Source of the DNA: Adiantum capillus-veneris
Lineage: Eukaryota; Streptophyta; Polypodiopsida; Polypodiales; Pteridaceae
Direction of reading: 5' to 3'
Length of the DNA stretch: 64,000 bases
NCBI GenBank assembly: GCA_014529385.2
Contig: CM043968.1
Span: 27,409,013-27,473,012, forward strand
A program made the translations under genes and the position numbers. Position 1 is the first letter of the stretch, and every line of letters begins with the position of its first letter. The notes beneath the pieces were generated by a model, which was given only the letters and a program-made list of their open reading frames with translations, searched no databases and had not been told where the DNA came from. Shown here in pieces: positions 36,087-48,861 of this stretch.

Positions 36087-39000
36087 ATGGCAGCCACAAA
36101 ATCACCTGCAAAGAAGAAGAGGATGACTATCAAGGACTACTTAGGAGCCTTTTGTTATCCTAGAGGGAACCCTGAAGCCCACAAGCACTTGGATTCAAGA
36201 TGACCTGCTAAAAACCAATGATCTGAGAATCTACCAAGGAGTATTTAAAGATCCGGAGGGAAATTGAGTGGAGCTACCCATGATACCTCAAGAGCTCAAT
36301 GAATTTGCCAGGAGCAAGATGGGGCTACTTGGAGAAACTAGATCTCCATAATTACTTTGAAGCCTTGCCAGCAGGGATTGATGTTAAAAGAGTGTGGGAA
36401 CTTGTCACCACAATCAAAGAGGATGGCATAGCCAGAGTTACAAATCTGCAAAGCAAGCCTAATACGATGATTGTCATCACAGAGAAGGTGGAGGGCAGCA
36501 GCACTTGACATCTCTAACAAAGGAGACAGTGTGACAAAGAGGTGAGATGACATTAAGGTCTACTCGGAAAAGAAGAATAACTATACATTTGAAGAAATTG
36601 CAAACCCGAAGGTGGCTATCATGAGCCAACTATACAATCAGTACTTCCACATGTGTACCAAGCGGCCACAGAAATACAGGACCACCTAGAGCTATTGCCA
36701 CCACTTTCACCTGGGCAATGCAGAAGAGAAAACCAAAGGAGATAAACTATGCCGCTTACATTCATGACAGTCTTGTGAAGATGGGGACCAAAAATCCCAC
36801 CTATATTGTGCCTGGTGAGTTGATAACCAAAGTTGTCTATGGAGCATTGCATGCCAAGGGAAACTGGCCTCTACCTCCCTCACAAAATGATTGGCTCAAG
36901 CTGAAGGAAGACAAAGAAGAAGAACCTCCTAAGGCGCCCAGGGTAGCCACAAGGTTGAAGCGCCGTTTAGAGACAGTGCTAGAAGACCTGCCAGAGCCAA
37001 AGAAGGGAAAGAAAGAAACTCTAAAGGTGTCAGTCAAGGAAACAAAGTCACAGAAAGCGGCAAGGCTAGAAAGACTAATGGAAAGTTTCAGAGCTGAGAG
37101 AGCGCTAAAAGGGGATCTGAGCGAGTTATGGAAGCCATCACTTGAGGCTATGTCTGGATCATCTCGAAGGATTCAAAGGGATCGGTTTGAAGATTATATC
37201 AAGAATTTCGAGATCTTAGATGCTACAGTGGAGAATATCCCAAATATACCTTTTACAGAAGAAGAGGTTGACGAAGTGAGACGGAAGCTGCTAGAAGAGC
37301 AGCAAGGCCAAGAAAGAGAGAGGAAAACAAAGGCGGATTAGGATTTCAAGAAGAAGCAACCAACTCCACCATCAAGCTGACAATCCAGCCCACCACCATC
37401 ATCACCTCCTCTTAGTCCTCCCCAAACCCAACAAAAAGAGGAGTTGAACAAACCTGATGGGCAACAAGACTCCAAAGAAGCGAAGAACAAAGAGGAAGAG
37501 TAGAAGGTAGAAGTTGAGCCAAAAGATGAGAAGCCAGATCCAGAAGAAAGAAACTATAGAATATTTCCTGATCTCCTAGCTAGTGGGTACTCTCGAGAAG
37601 AGGTAGCTAATGCAGCTTTTGAGTTGTCAAGCACTACACCCAAGGAATATATGCAGAGCCCTCGGTTAGTGGATTTGAAGGAGATGGCCACTTATACAGT
37701 GGATTTACAACCACAAACCAAAGATTGGGATGAAGTGATGCAAAAACTCACCGGGCTCAGAGCAAGGTCGATGGCCACTGAGATTGAAATTGATTATCTC
37801 AAAACAAATGAAGTTCATATCAAAGCCGAAGTGGACTCGCTGAAAAATTAGGACCAAGAGAACACAGAGAAACAAACCAAGCTGCAAGCCGATCTGGACG
37901 CGGCACTACAAAGATGCCAAGAGATGGAAAGACAGAGTGAGGTAGCAGAACAAAAGCTTCAAAGAGCAGAGGAGTATAAGAAAATCAGCAAATTACTGAC
38001 AGATGCGGAGAAAGAGAGGGACAATTTGACACTCCAGCTTGCTGATGAGTCCAAAGAAGTTGAAACTTTGAGGAATGCTAAGGAAAAAGATGAGCTAGAA
38101 CATGAGGTAAGCCAGGATGAAATGATAGAGCTAAAAGATAAAATGAAAGCGAAAGATCAGACCATCCATAGGCTAAGGGAATCTCCAGCCAGAGTCACAA
38201 CTGCTACCTCGACTAACACTGCTTCAGAGACTGATCTATATGAAGAACAGATGAAAGAACTCCAAAAGGAGTTGACACTAGAGAAGAGACAAAGACTGAT
38301 GCTGGCCGAGGGCTCCCTAGTAATGCAAAACAGTCTGGAAGATGAGAACAAGGCCATGAAAGATGAGCTAGAAGCCTTGAAAAAGAAGATGGACGAGGAC
38401 CTAAAGAGGATGCAAACAGAAAATGAAGACACCAAGAGGAATCTAGAAGAGATTGAAAAAGCCAATGCACAATTGAACGACCTCTTAGTGAACATGGGAG
38501 ATCAAGCTGAATAGGAAAATAAAGCATATCAGAAGTAGATAGATGAGCTGAAAGGCCAACAAAAGACTGGAGAGCAACACTTGAGCACAGGGCCAGCATC
38601 AATGGAGGGTATTGACATAGACAATGTGTCAGATCCAGTGGACACCACTATGCAAGAGGACATCCTTGTGGGACCATCCCAAGAGCCCCAGGATCTGACA
38701 CAACAAGAAGAAGAAAATCTACAAAAGGCAATAAAAGCGGCAATAAAAGACACGGCCAAAGAAGCAATGGAGTGAAAGCAGAGAGTATTTAAGTCTATGA
38801 CCATTCAGAAGTTAGATGCCAATGTCATTGGGCATGAATGGCTACGACCTTCTCTCCCATATCCTCTTCTCAAGTATGAAGCTGCTACAGTAAACAAGCG
38901 GATTAAAGAGGAGCCAATAGTGCCACTATACAAAGAAGATATCTCCATCCCAGAAGGAGTTAAGCTGATTGTGGACTCTCAGTCAAAATGGAGAAAGGTA

Positions 39001-39501
39001 TGGCTAACCAAATACCTGCATTATTTAGTTCATCTGGTAGAGGTGCCTAAAAGAATCAGAGACAACCTTAGCTTTTTCCCTCTACCAAGGATGCGGACCT
39101 GGAAAGCACAAGAGTTGCTACAGAAAAGCCACCCCACAAGGCTCAACTACCTAAAGCAGTCAGGCTCGAAGACAGGCGAGAGAATGAGTGAACAATACAT
39201 GGTGAAAACCCTAATGGGAGCCATTAAAGTGTTCATTGGCTCGCCTGACCTCTCTTGCATCATGCTCAGAAAAATCTGTAAAACCCTTCTGGCGGTTTTT
39301 GAAATCTTTAAACCTAGACAGGCAACAGACAACATCTTCTTCTTCCAAGAAACATATAGATGTGCATATGGTCTGTCTGCTCAGCCTTCTCATGAGGTGA
39401 TACATGCCCTTTATCAGCGAATCATGTTTTTGCCCTCGTATCATCTCCAGGCGTTTGAAGAAGCCTTCTACATCGATTTCTTCACCACCATCGATACATA
39501 A
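36087..39501 (+). pseudogene. Element D extra 3' ORF region, coiled-coil protein of unknown role, fossil
   Basis: Downstream of pol, in the place where Athila-type elements carry an env-like or extra ORF. It starts MAATKSPAKKKRMTIKDYLG at 36087. A central part reads NYAAYIHDSLVKMG (about 36750) with a lysine/glutamate-rich stretch. At 37624-38514 there is a long predicted coiled coil (many E/K/L heptads, e.g. EEYKKISKLLTDAEKERDNL). The last part (38797-39501) is a globular-looking segment (MLRKICKTLLAVFEIFKP). No signal peptide or clear membrane segment. I do not recognise a domain. Broken, with several interruptions. Confidence 0.65.
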
Positions 39502-39615
39502 ATATTTGGCACTACATTACTGGCCCAGCATGCACGGTATGAGTCTCTTCTGAAGATGTGCAAAAGCCTCCATTGAAGAAGCAGCTCTACTACCATGTCG
39601 GGGACAACATGAACT

Positions 39616-39628
39616 AGGAGGGGGGGAG
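39616..39628 (+). other. Polypurine tract of element D
   Basis: 'aggaggggggga' plus G directly before the LTR start TGTTAGCGGC. The same tract, with small variants, stands between all LTRs of the following array. Confidence 0.92.
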
Positions 39629-40791
39629 TGTTAGCGGCTGGACACACCCAACGGAGGATGATTGCCGGCATGAGACTATTTTCTGTAATTATTCCTTAAT
39701 TGAGAAAAACTGTCATTTCAACTTTGTAAATAGTGGGGCTTGCAGAAGCTTCCAGATTGTATCCCATTTTTGACATTTAGACTGTGTGAATGGTTAAATT
39801 CAAACATGAGGGTTTGAGATTGTAAGGTATTTATACCACTTTTGACCTTAATGCCAAAAACGTTTTGTCATTTGATAAGTTTTGTCTGTGTGAGTTGAGC
39901 GTACTCTGTGTATGAGAGAGAGTGAGAGTTTTATCTTAACACTACATGTGCACCGGTGGTCCAAATTGAGTGCGGAGAAGTGCAGGGTGTTGCCCCCGAA
40001 GAGAGCTACGCGCCAACACCTACATTGCGTGTGTACAATCCGGCTTTGCGAGCTCGATCCATGAGCTATATTTGGTGATTCGGTGAGCATATGTTGTCTG
40101 TTTTCGCATTCAGCATATCCACGCATTTGCATTGAGTAGAGCTACACATTAGGCACTTTATTTTTCGAAAACGACGACCTGCAAATTTCAACCAGACATC
40201 CTACGTGATTTTGCACCAGGTGTTTAGGGTTGGGGTTTTGGTGCATGGACCTTAGGGAGAGTGACCTATTGGTGCTAATAGGGTTTCCTTCAAGTTCTGT
40301 GGCATTTCGAAAAGGTTTGATGGGTATTTGGATCTTGAAAGCGTTGTAGGAAATCTCCTCATATGTACTCCTGAAGACTGTAGCTTAGACATTGCGTAGA
40401 GACCTCTGTAGGAAGTAGTCGAAAGTCGATCGAGTGTAGATTGACACCCTATGCTTGCTTCCATGCGCCTACGGGTCGAGCTTCGTCCTTAGCTGACAAA
40501 TCTTGTTAGGTGAGTTCTCGATGTGCTGACGTCCCTCACGGCGTATCTGCTAGGAGGGGGGGAGTGTTAGGGGCTGGACACACCCAACGGAGGATGATTG
40601 CCGGCACAATATTATTTTTTGTAATTATTCCTTAATTTTGAAAAACTGTCATTTTACCTTTGTAAATAGTGGGGCTTGCAGAAGCTTCCAGATTGTATCC
40701 CATTTTTGACATTTAGATTGTCTAAATGGTTAAATTGTAACATGAGGGTTTGAGATTGTAAGGTATTTATACCACTTTCGACCTTAATGCA

Positions 40792-41861
40792 TGTTAGCAG
40801 GTACGCCGCGACGGACGATGGAGCACAACGAGAACACAGACCAACAAACTGTCAATCTGAGGACGTAGCTGACCCGACTAGGGCATAGAGGCAATCTCTG
40901 GGTTGTCAACCCTGAGCTAGACATGAACAACACTCTACAATCACTAATCCTACCACAACACGACCATGAAGCAAAGAAACAGACAACGCATCCTACGAAA
41001 CACTACAAGCTCGAAACAGTCTCAAATCATATCAGAATGACTTGAAATCGGAGGGCAAGACTCACAAGGATATATCCTATATGGCCAAACACCTAAACCT
41101 TGAAAACGATAACTGTAAGATCTCTAATCGCTGTCGCGATAGACTCAAAACAACAATTTCCAAAGTGTCTGAAACTGATCTACAAAGACATCAACACGAA
41201 GAGCTTCTCGCCCTGATTCTAACGACTACTCGATCATTCAGAACAGATGTCGTTTGAGGTACTTACGACCAAATATAGCTCGTAGCAGGCGTGCTCGCAA
41301 TGTGGTCCTCGACTTGCATTGCTTGCGTCGACGCGGAGAGCTCCTCGATGCTAACACACTCCTACTCTCATATCTGCAATGTGATTAGTGTGCGTGACGG
41401 TGTGTGTGCGTGAAGCTCACTACTGTGTGCTGCAGAACCCACGACTGTATATTAATTGAGATAACGTAATGTGTTTTTTACAAAGCCTTAGGTTTTAGCT
41501 TATATACAAAGCCTTCAAACCTAATGTCCGGCCATATGACGTGAATTGTCCTTAGGCTTCTACAAAGCTTAATTACAAGAAACTGAGTTGGATTTAATCA
41601 TTATACAAGCATCTGCGGCCAAAATACAAGTGCTGATTTAAAATATGAGGTTCCCGTAAACATTACAAAAGTGGCCGTAATGGCTCAAAATAATAATAAC
41701 GGGATATTCGATGACGTCCATGAACTCATATCTTCATGTTGCAGCATCCATCTTCATTTTCATTACTTCATCACCATCTTTATGTGGAATCTTTACAGAA
41801 TCTTTGAGGAATCTTAATGGAATCTTTGTGGAAACGTTGTTGAAAGGGCGTCCTTTCAAGA
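40792..41861 (-). mobile_element. 3' LTR of element B (1070 bp)
   Basis: Reads on the minus strand from TCTTGAAAGG to CTGCTAACA. The polypurine tract 'ggagggggagag' abuts it at 41862-41874. Confidence 0.93.
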
Positions 41862-43054
41862 CTCTCCCCCTCCAAATTCTTGTCGTCCCCGACAAGACCC
41901 TATGTCTTTGCTGGCCTTGATGAGTTCTTGATGTCTTGGTGTTGGTTGAAGTTGTTGTGGCAGCCTCTTCTGCAGTTGGTTGCTTTGCGTGATATTAAAG
42001 TTGCCTTGAAGTTGTACCTGTAGTGTATCTGAAGCCTCAAACTCTCCCCCTCCGATTGGTTGTTGTATCTTGAATTGCATGAGGTTGTATCGACTTGTTG
42101 GTGCAGCAGGTCGTTTTCATTGTAGCTCTAGTATTTGTTATCTCGCAGTTGTACTTGTAAGTTGACTTGAAGCTTTGTCAAGCTGTTTTTTGGCCTCTCC
42201 GTTTTGACTTGTCAGTAGATTTTCAATTAGTAGTGTAGGGATATCGTGGTTCTTCTTGTTTTTTTTGTTATAAAAAATAAAAGAGTAAAAGTAAAATGTA
42301 GCATATATACAAAATGAAGGTCTTGGATATCTGGATAAGACTAAAGGGAAAAACTCAGTGGGAAAAAATGTCTTTGGTCATAATTAAATGCGAGGCTATA
42401 TGTACTTAGGTTCTGATGTTATAGAGTTATGCTATGTTAAATTACATATGGCCATATGGCTACTAGTATGGGTTTGATATACATGGATAAGTGTTAGTAG
42501 CTTGAACTCAAAGTCGTTGTTGTTGAGCAAAGGCTTATAAAACCTATTTCCGCTTGGTCATCGTCGTCATTTGTTTGTGTAAGTGCATGGGTGGAATAAA
42601 AAAGAGTGCCTAATGCATATGTCCAATGATGGGACATCTATATGCTTGCACAGTGTTATACATGTTAAACAAGATGCGGTGCGAGAGAAGAGTATTGATG
42701 GGTTCTTCATGGAGTTAGTGTAGCGAGAAAAACATATAGCATGAGTGCTTCAAAAGCTTTCACTACTCACATAAGGGTTTTTATTGTCGGGGTTTCTCCA
42801 CTCTTCCTCACTGTGTCAAGTGCGTGAGTGTTTTTGTTTTGGACTACTCCGCCTTCTCCACCTTATATATTATATGGACTTTGACTCTTATGCTCACCGC
42901 TTCCACCATGAGCGACATGACTTTATGTATGCTCAACTCTCCAGCTTGAGCTTATACCTATTAGCTAGACTCATAGACCACATAAAAATATTAACTTGAA
43001 GCTTGGGTCTGACACTTTGCTCATTTAGTGGCTTAGCTGCCCGACTCTAGACTC
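41862..43054 (-). other. Element B polypurine tract and 3' non-coding region
   Basis: Polypurine tract at 41862-41874 (minus strand), then about 1.2 kb that matches element A 9373-10531. No convincing gene. Confidence 0.75.
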
Positions 43055-43441
43055 TTATGCCATGTAAGTATAATGGCGACTTGGACTTACCTGATCGCAG
43101 CCTGAAATCCAATTCCATATGCTTTTGATGTTTAGGCCTTTCTCGTTAGTTTCTGTTTGAGATGCCATGTTGTCCAATACATTGGCATATATCTGCTCTT
43201 CATTCCTTGGTAGAAAATTGTGGTCACTTGATGAGACAGGTATTGATGTTGAAGCAATGGTTGATGAAGTCTTCTTCTTCCAGATAGTGTTCTTCAAAAC
43301 TGTGACCTCCGCATTGACCGTTGCTTTCTTTTTGTTGTTAAGAGGCTGTAAAGGAGTTGTGTATCTTTCTTGTTGTTGAGCCTCAATCGCGGATTTTGGA
43401 ACCCACATTGTTCTTGGGCCTGGTGTGATCTCCTTTGCCAC
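43055..43441 (-). pseudogene. Element B tail segment with WVPK-type motif, fossil
   Basis: An open stretch reading GPRTMWVPKSAIEAQQQ and NTIWKKKTSSTIA. Basic, Gln-rich, in the style of the W-[VI]-x-K tail in element D. It lies downstream of the main protease ORF; the part between holds similar wording. Function unknown. Confidence 0.55.
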
Positions 43442-43687
43442 TTGCCTTGTTTCTTCTTTTACTTGATGGTACCTTCTCTTTAATTTCCAAATATGGATGT
43501 TGCTTTTGTAAAAGCCTTGCTCTTGTAGTAATTGACGAGGGATCCATCTATAGGTTGTAGTACTCTTGGGTGTAGCGGGTGGCTGCTCTTCATTTCTTGA
43601 TGTTTCTTGCTTTTCCTTGGTGATTCCTTGATAAGCTACTACCTTAGGTAACCAGATTTGAAAGTTACCCTCATCGAATCCTTGTGC

Positions 43688-46189
43688 TCAGAGTAACTCG
43701 ATTGGAATGAATCTTTGGACTTGCTTGGAGGTGATCTTCACTTGAATTTGTTGGGTATTCTGGTAGAATTTTGATTTCATTACCCAAACTTGTCGTATGG
43801 TTTGTCCAATGGAAGACCTTCTCTTTTGCTTTTTGTACCTGTCCTTTCTCTTGGTTGAGTTATGTGATTGACGTTGATGGCTTTGTTGATTCCTGACTGA
43901 GTGGTTGTCATGGGATGGATATCGCCAGGCTGTCATCTTGGGCTTGTTGACCCAAATATCTGAATTTCCTTTCTTGTAGCCTTGTGCAATAATTGACGCG
44001 CTTGATGTGATCCATCCTGTTACCTTTGCTTGTTGAGGTTGTTCCTGTGATTGTATCCAAATTGGATCATTAACTTTAATCTGTGTCTTGGATACTAGCA
44101 CTTGGTTGACCTTTTTTGACTTCCTTTGGAGACTTTTGGGCGATGAAAACTTCGGTTGATAGACCTTTTGGTTGGGTTTCCATTGTTTTGTTGATGGTTT
44201 GGCTTTTGAGGTAGAGGCTTTGTCTTGCACTTGCATTGGCTGGGCTAGAGACTGTGGGCTTACTTTAGCTTTGCCTTTTTCAATAGCCAAGAATCTTTGA
44301 ACTGTTGTAGGCTTGACCTCTGTTGCCACTTGATAGCTTGTCGTGATGACCATTGTTGAAGATTCAGGCTCGTCTTCAAAGACTTGTGCCCATGGCTTGG
44401 ACAAAATCAAGTGTGTTCCCATTTGTCGAGAATCTACCACCAAGAATTTTTCTTTGACATTCTGTGAGTGTAGTTGGAGAGTAGCTTCTGCAATCCCCAT
44501 ACTTATAACATCTACTTCGGGTGAGAGATTTACCTTTAATTGAATATCATAAAGCTTTGGCTTACCTAGAAGTAACCACATGCCATATGACATGACATTA
44601 GTCGTGGAATTTGTATCAATTTCTGCCATAAAATTCATCTTGACTCCGTCTTGTGCACTTAGCAAAAAGTTGATCTTCTTTGGTACTAGATTGCCTGTGT
44701 TCTCTTGAGTGACTTGAGCAATATTTGGCCTGGACTCCTTGTCGTCTTCTTCTTCATTGTTCACACTTGTGAGTTCATCTGTGTGTTCTAGCTCCTGCTT
44801 GACCACCATTTCCTCTGATATGTATTTTGGAGAGACAAAATCAACATTTGGTTCCTGTAGAGTCATAGGCTCTTCTTCTTCGACTTCAACTGTTGAAATG
44901 TCACCAATAGTGTCTGAACTTCCTGTCAATTGTTGCACCTCTTCTTTGATTGATTCCAAGTCTTCATATTGCTCATTTGTAGGCACTGGACCTGAAGCAT
45001 CTTCTTTGGATCTTAGCCCTTCTTCCTGCAACTTTGCTTTGTTGACTTGCGGCTCCTCCTTTGTACTATGCATTCGAGTTGGACAGTTTGTAATCAAGTG
45101 TGTTATCACACACTGATCGCAAAGAGCACCTATTTCTATATGACCAGTCTTCGGGCTAGGTATCTGGTTTTGTGTTATCCCCATAGCTGATAACCCTGTA
45201 TCGAACTCATACTCAGATTCGTCATCTGTCTCACCCATAACCCTTAGCATGTAGTAGGGGACTATGTCATTCCCATTCTCATCGCAAAATTTTGTTGGTG
45301 TGGTCTCATTAACACAGAAATCCAAAGTAGCCAATATCTGAGTCCACTCTAGCGGTTCTAACGCCTCTTCCGAAAAAGGTTCTCTTATGTAAGCATCATC
45401 TTCTAAGACCCTCTCTAATGCATTCTCATTTCTCCTAAAGTCACTACACTCCGATGCTCCGCACATCCAGATTTCTTTCTTTTTTCCCATCCACGGATGG
45501 TCTGTTGATCCACTTTGTGTTGCAGAATCAAAATCTTCCACGGGCGTTCTAGTTACATCTTGGTAACTATGATTTCTCATATTTACACGTGTTGTGGTTT
45601 CAACATGTCTCAAGTATAGATAATCATAACCCCAATCTTGTACCATCTTGAGTTGCCTCATGAATAGTCTTCCAAGGATGATTTCATAGTTATTTTTCTT
45701 GCCAAAGTCACCTATGGCAAAAGTATGCGCACACTCTATACCACAAGAAGACACCACTATCGCTTCTAGCAATCCCATGGGTCTTTCCACATGCTCATCA
45801 GCTAACTGTAATTTTATTCTGGTTGTTCTAAAGGCGGGCCTACCCCATTTCTCCCATATTCGTTTTGTTGCTATGGCAATTCCTGCTCCGCTATCAAGTA
45901 TAGCTTTCGTTTCAATCCCATTGTACTCGACATGCAAAGTGGCATTACCATCTTCTCCTTCATAGTACTCTCCTACTTTGTTTAGAGGTACCGGTCTTAC
46001 ATTTGATCTAGGCTTCTCGATCTCATCTAGCTCTTTTTCTAGGAACCTTAACGGGCTTTTGATCCCAATTTTTTCCAAGCATTTTCCTATATCCGTCCAC
46101 ATACTTGGCCTGATTTTCAAAAGTTCTGCCAGCGTAATTGTGCACTTCACTGGCGTGGATAGCAAGTCAGTCAAAATTTTTGTGTCCAA
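43688..46189 (-). pseudogene. Element B protease region: retropepsin, linker, degenerate second protease, basic tail (833 aa)
   Basis: One long open frame. Residues 60-195 are a retropepsin with DSGAG at about 99-103 and IILGRLFMRQL. An acidic linker follows (EPLEWTQILATLDF), homologous to the D linker. A zinc-knuckle-like CDQCVITHLITNC lies at 357-369. A second protease-like fold begins near 515, but its active-site triplet is DTN rather than DSG/DTG. The tail (about 640-833) is Lys/Gln/Ser-rich with PIWIQSQ, DIWVNKPK and QVWVMKSK. RT and integrase, which in D lie between linker and second protease, are absent. Confidence 0.82.
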
Positions 46190-47124
46190 TTATTTTGTCC
46201 CCCCTAGCCTCTGTGATGGAACTCTCACAATCTCAGACTTTGCCTCAAAATCTCCCATGTACTGTGGCAAAGTTCTTAACGATGTAGGTCTATTGTCTTC
46301 GGAGGCTATCGATCCTACGTCACCATGATATGACCTCACATCAACACTCATTTGTGGTCTATCTAATGTGATTTCTAGAAATGGTGCTGGTCCAGCATCC
46401 TCTTCTCCTTTTTGGGCATCTCGGACAACCTTCCATAACTCCTTTGGCCACTGCTCCTCGACTATAGGAACATAGGGTGGGAAATCCCTCATTGATTCAT
46501 CTGTTGTATTTTGGACTACCCTCTAGTCTTGCGACCTTGGCAGTGGTTCTTCCCTATGATCCACTTCTTCTCTAGGCAATTCGTCTACTTTAATGCCCTC
46601 GTCTTTGTGCACTGGGGTGACTATCCTATCCTTCACTTCTGGTGGAGGTGGTTCTAGCAATTCTTGAGCAGTTTTAATGAGCTGCTTACACATTTCTAGC
46701 CTCTGCTTCTCTAGTTCGGGATAAGGATGGGTCATCCATCTTTGTTCTAAGGTCTGTCTTTTTGCCAATCTAGCCTCATAAGCCTGTAAAATCGTGTCTA
46801 AAGGCTCATTCACTTTGTCCACTAGTACAAATCCTCCTGAGCTAGCACTCTTGGGTGCTTCAACTGGTTTAAGGGTTTCAGCTTCCCTTTGCTGTGTCTG
46901 TTGCTCTTGAGTTGTTTCCAACTCAGCTGTAACAGCCTTTTCTTCCTCTTTTTCCCTTTCTAGTCTCGCTTTCATTCTAGTCCTTCTTGCCCGTCTAGAG
47001 TTTCTACGGCTTTTGGAACTCTTACTAGTCTCTCCATCTGTAGGCTTCTGCTCTTGCACTTTTCCTTGTGCTCTTGTGACAACGTTTACTAGAGCAACTT
47101 GCTTACTTTCATCTTCTTGTTGTC
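46190..47124 (-). pseudogene. Element B region between gag and protease, fossil
   Basis: Charged, coiled-coil-prone stretch (RRNSRRARRTRMKARLEREK; LDTILQAYEARLAKRQTLEQ). It matches D at about 26350-26700 (KARMRARREQEQ; LDTLLKAYEARLKNNQTQEQ), so it is the end of the gag polyprotein or a spacer before the protease. A few interruptions. Confidence 0.75.
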
Positions 47125-48861
47125 TCAGCACCTGTCCTTTTGTAATTGTTTCTTTCTCTGTTGTTTTGTCGTCTCTCCTTTTGTTGCGGCGCATTCTTTC
47201 TTTGATTTGCTGGTAGAAGGAAAGGTAACATGTGGTTGCCTTTTACCTTTCTTTCTTGGATTCTTAGGACAATCCAAAATCATATGTGTGATTGCACACT
47301 CATTACAATATACATTTATCATGATATCATGGTGTGGACAATCCTTAATCAAGTGATCACTACTACCACATCCGTCACATGGACGTATTGGTTGTTGTGG
47401 CAATACTTGATATTGACCTTGAAGTGGCCCACGATCTACCACATATCTTTCTAATTGAAGCTCATGACTCACACATGCATTTCTAGCAGCTATGGGTCTT
47501 TCACGTAAGAACACTTGTTCCGCTACACGATGATTTTTAGGCGGTTGAGACATAACATGCTCAAACCCTGGTGGAGTCTTAGGTCTATAGTCAGGACAAT
47601 GTTGCGTCGGATGGTCCCCTCCACATGTCATGCACCTTCGTTGTTGAGGAATTCTATAGGCTGGTACTCTGTCAGAGTGGTTGATGCGTTGCATCACATT
47701 CTCTATGATTTTCTCCTCAACATTTACTTGGTTTTGTCCTAGATTCCCTCTTTGATCCTCAAGATCAACGGTTTTCTTTTTCTCACTCACATCATTCATC
47801 TTCTTCTGACCATCTTCATAGAATTTGCAATTGTCAACTAGGTCAACTGCCGCTTTGGTCACCTCTTCCAAGGTTTGGTATCTTTTCATGTATAGGTCCT
47901 TTTGGAGATTCTCATTCCTAAGTCCTGTGATGAAGCATAGGATCTGACGTTCTGGCGTGGATAAATCTTGGGTAGGACATATAGCAACATATTGCTTGAA
48001 ACGCAGTATTGCATGTCGCAATGTTTCTATTTCGCCTTGTTTAAATTCCTGAATCTTAGGAAGGGTGTTATGTTTTATGCCCCTCTTAGAGAATTCTTGA
48101 ACAAATTCATCCAACATTTTCTCAATAGTTGTGAACTCTCTCCGATTCAATAGTTCAAACCATGCTTGTGCTTTGTCCTCCAATGTAAGTCCAAAACCCT
48201 CATACTGTGTGTGGAAGTCCTCTACTCGTTTTGCTCGTAGGACCTGCTTGAAAGCCGAGACATGGGCGTATGGGTCTCCTATGCCATTGTACTTTCTATT
48301 TACCCATTTTCTTAGCTGAGGTGGTCTTATACTTTGGGGTGCAAAGTATGGAACCATACTCCTCTCTTGTATCGTTTCATCTCTCGTTATCGCTCTAGGA
48401 GGAAATCCAGGCGGTGGTCCCCTCTTTGGAATTCTCTTAGAAGTTCGTGTGTTTGGTGGATGTATCTGAGGTCCTTCATTGACCAAATATCCACTCATCT
48501 CTAATTTGGTTCGCGGATTTGTGCTTTCTACAGCTCTATATTCTCGTCCATACTTGTCAACAAATAAGTATGTCCATTGTCGGTCGACCTCGTATGTATA
48601 GACATATAAGAGCTTGTACTCTGTCAGCTCATCTGGGTAAGTCTCTAAGCAACTGTAAAGGTTGAATTGATTTCCATTAATATACCTATATAGTCCTTCA
48701 CTTTCATGTTTATACGTCCAAACTCTCTCCACAAAATTGGTCTTTATGTATTGTAGGTTTGGAAGATCTATTCTGGGCGGGTGCTCATCTATCCCTGCAA
48801 TCCATGTGCTTGTATAAGCTGAGTCTGAGTCTGATGTAGACATGACTTCTAGGACTAACAC
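47125..48861 (-). CDS. Element B gag (578 aa), open throughout
   Basis: Structural protein of the fossil element. Residues 1-130 form an N-terminal domain that includes YLFVDKYGREYRAVE. The gag core is at about 180-348 (KWVNRKYNG, EGFGLTLEDKAQAWFELL, ILCFITGLRNENLQKDL, TKAAVDLVDNCKFYE). Three zinc knuckles follow: CMTCGGDHPTQHC (410-422), CDGCGSSDHLIKDC (495-508) and CNECAITHMILDC (519-531). The first and third have an x3 gap before the His, the second the usual x4. The frame looks whole, which is notable in an element that has lost its own enzymes. Confidence 0.88.
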   Translation of the reverse strand: MLVLEVMSTSDSDSAYTSTWIAGIDEHPPRIDLPNLQYIKTNFVERVWTYKHESEGLYRYINGNQFNLYSCLETYPDELTEYKLLYVYTYEVDRQWTYLFVDKYGREYRAVESTNPRTKLEMSGYLVNEGPQIHPPNTRTSKRIPKRGPPPGFPPRAITRDETIQERSMVPYFAPQSIRPPQLRKWVNRKYNGIGDPYAHVSAFKQVLRAKRVEDFHTQYEGFGLTLEDKAQAWFELLNRREFTTIEKMLDEFVQEFSKRGIKHNTLPKIQEFKQGEIETLRHAILRFKQYVAICPTQDLSTPERQILCFITGLRNENLQKDLYMKRYQTLEEVTKAAVDLVDNCKFYEDGQKKMNDVSEKKKTVDLEDQRGNLGQNQVNVEEKIIENVMQRINHSDRVPAYRIPQQRRCMTCGGDHPTQHCPDYRPKTPPGFEHVMSQPPKNHRVAEQVFLRERPIAARNACVSHELQLERYVVDRGPLQGQYQVLPQQPIRPCDGCGSSDHLIKDCPHHDIMINVYCNECAITHMILDCPKNPRKKGKRQPHVTFPSTSKSKKECAATKGETTKQQRKKQLQKDRC

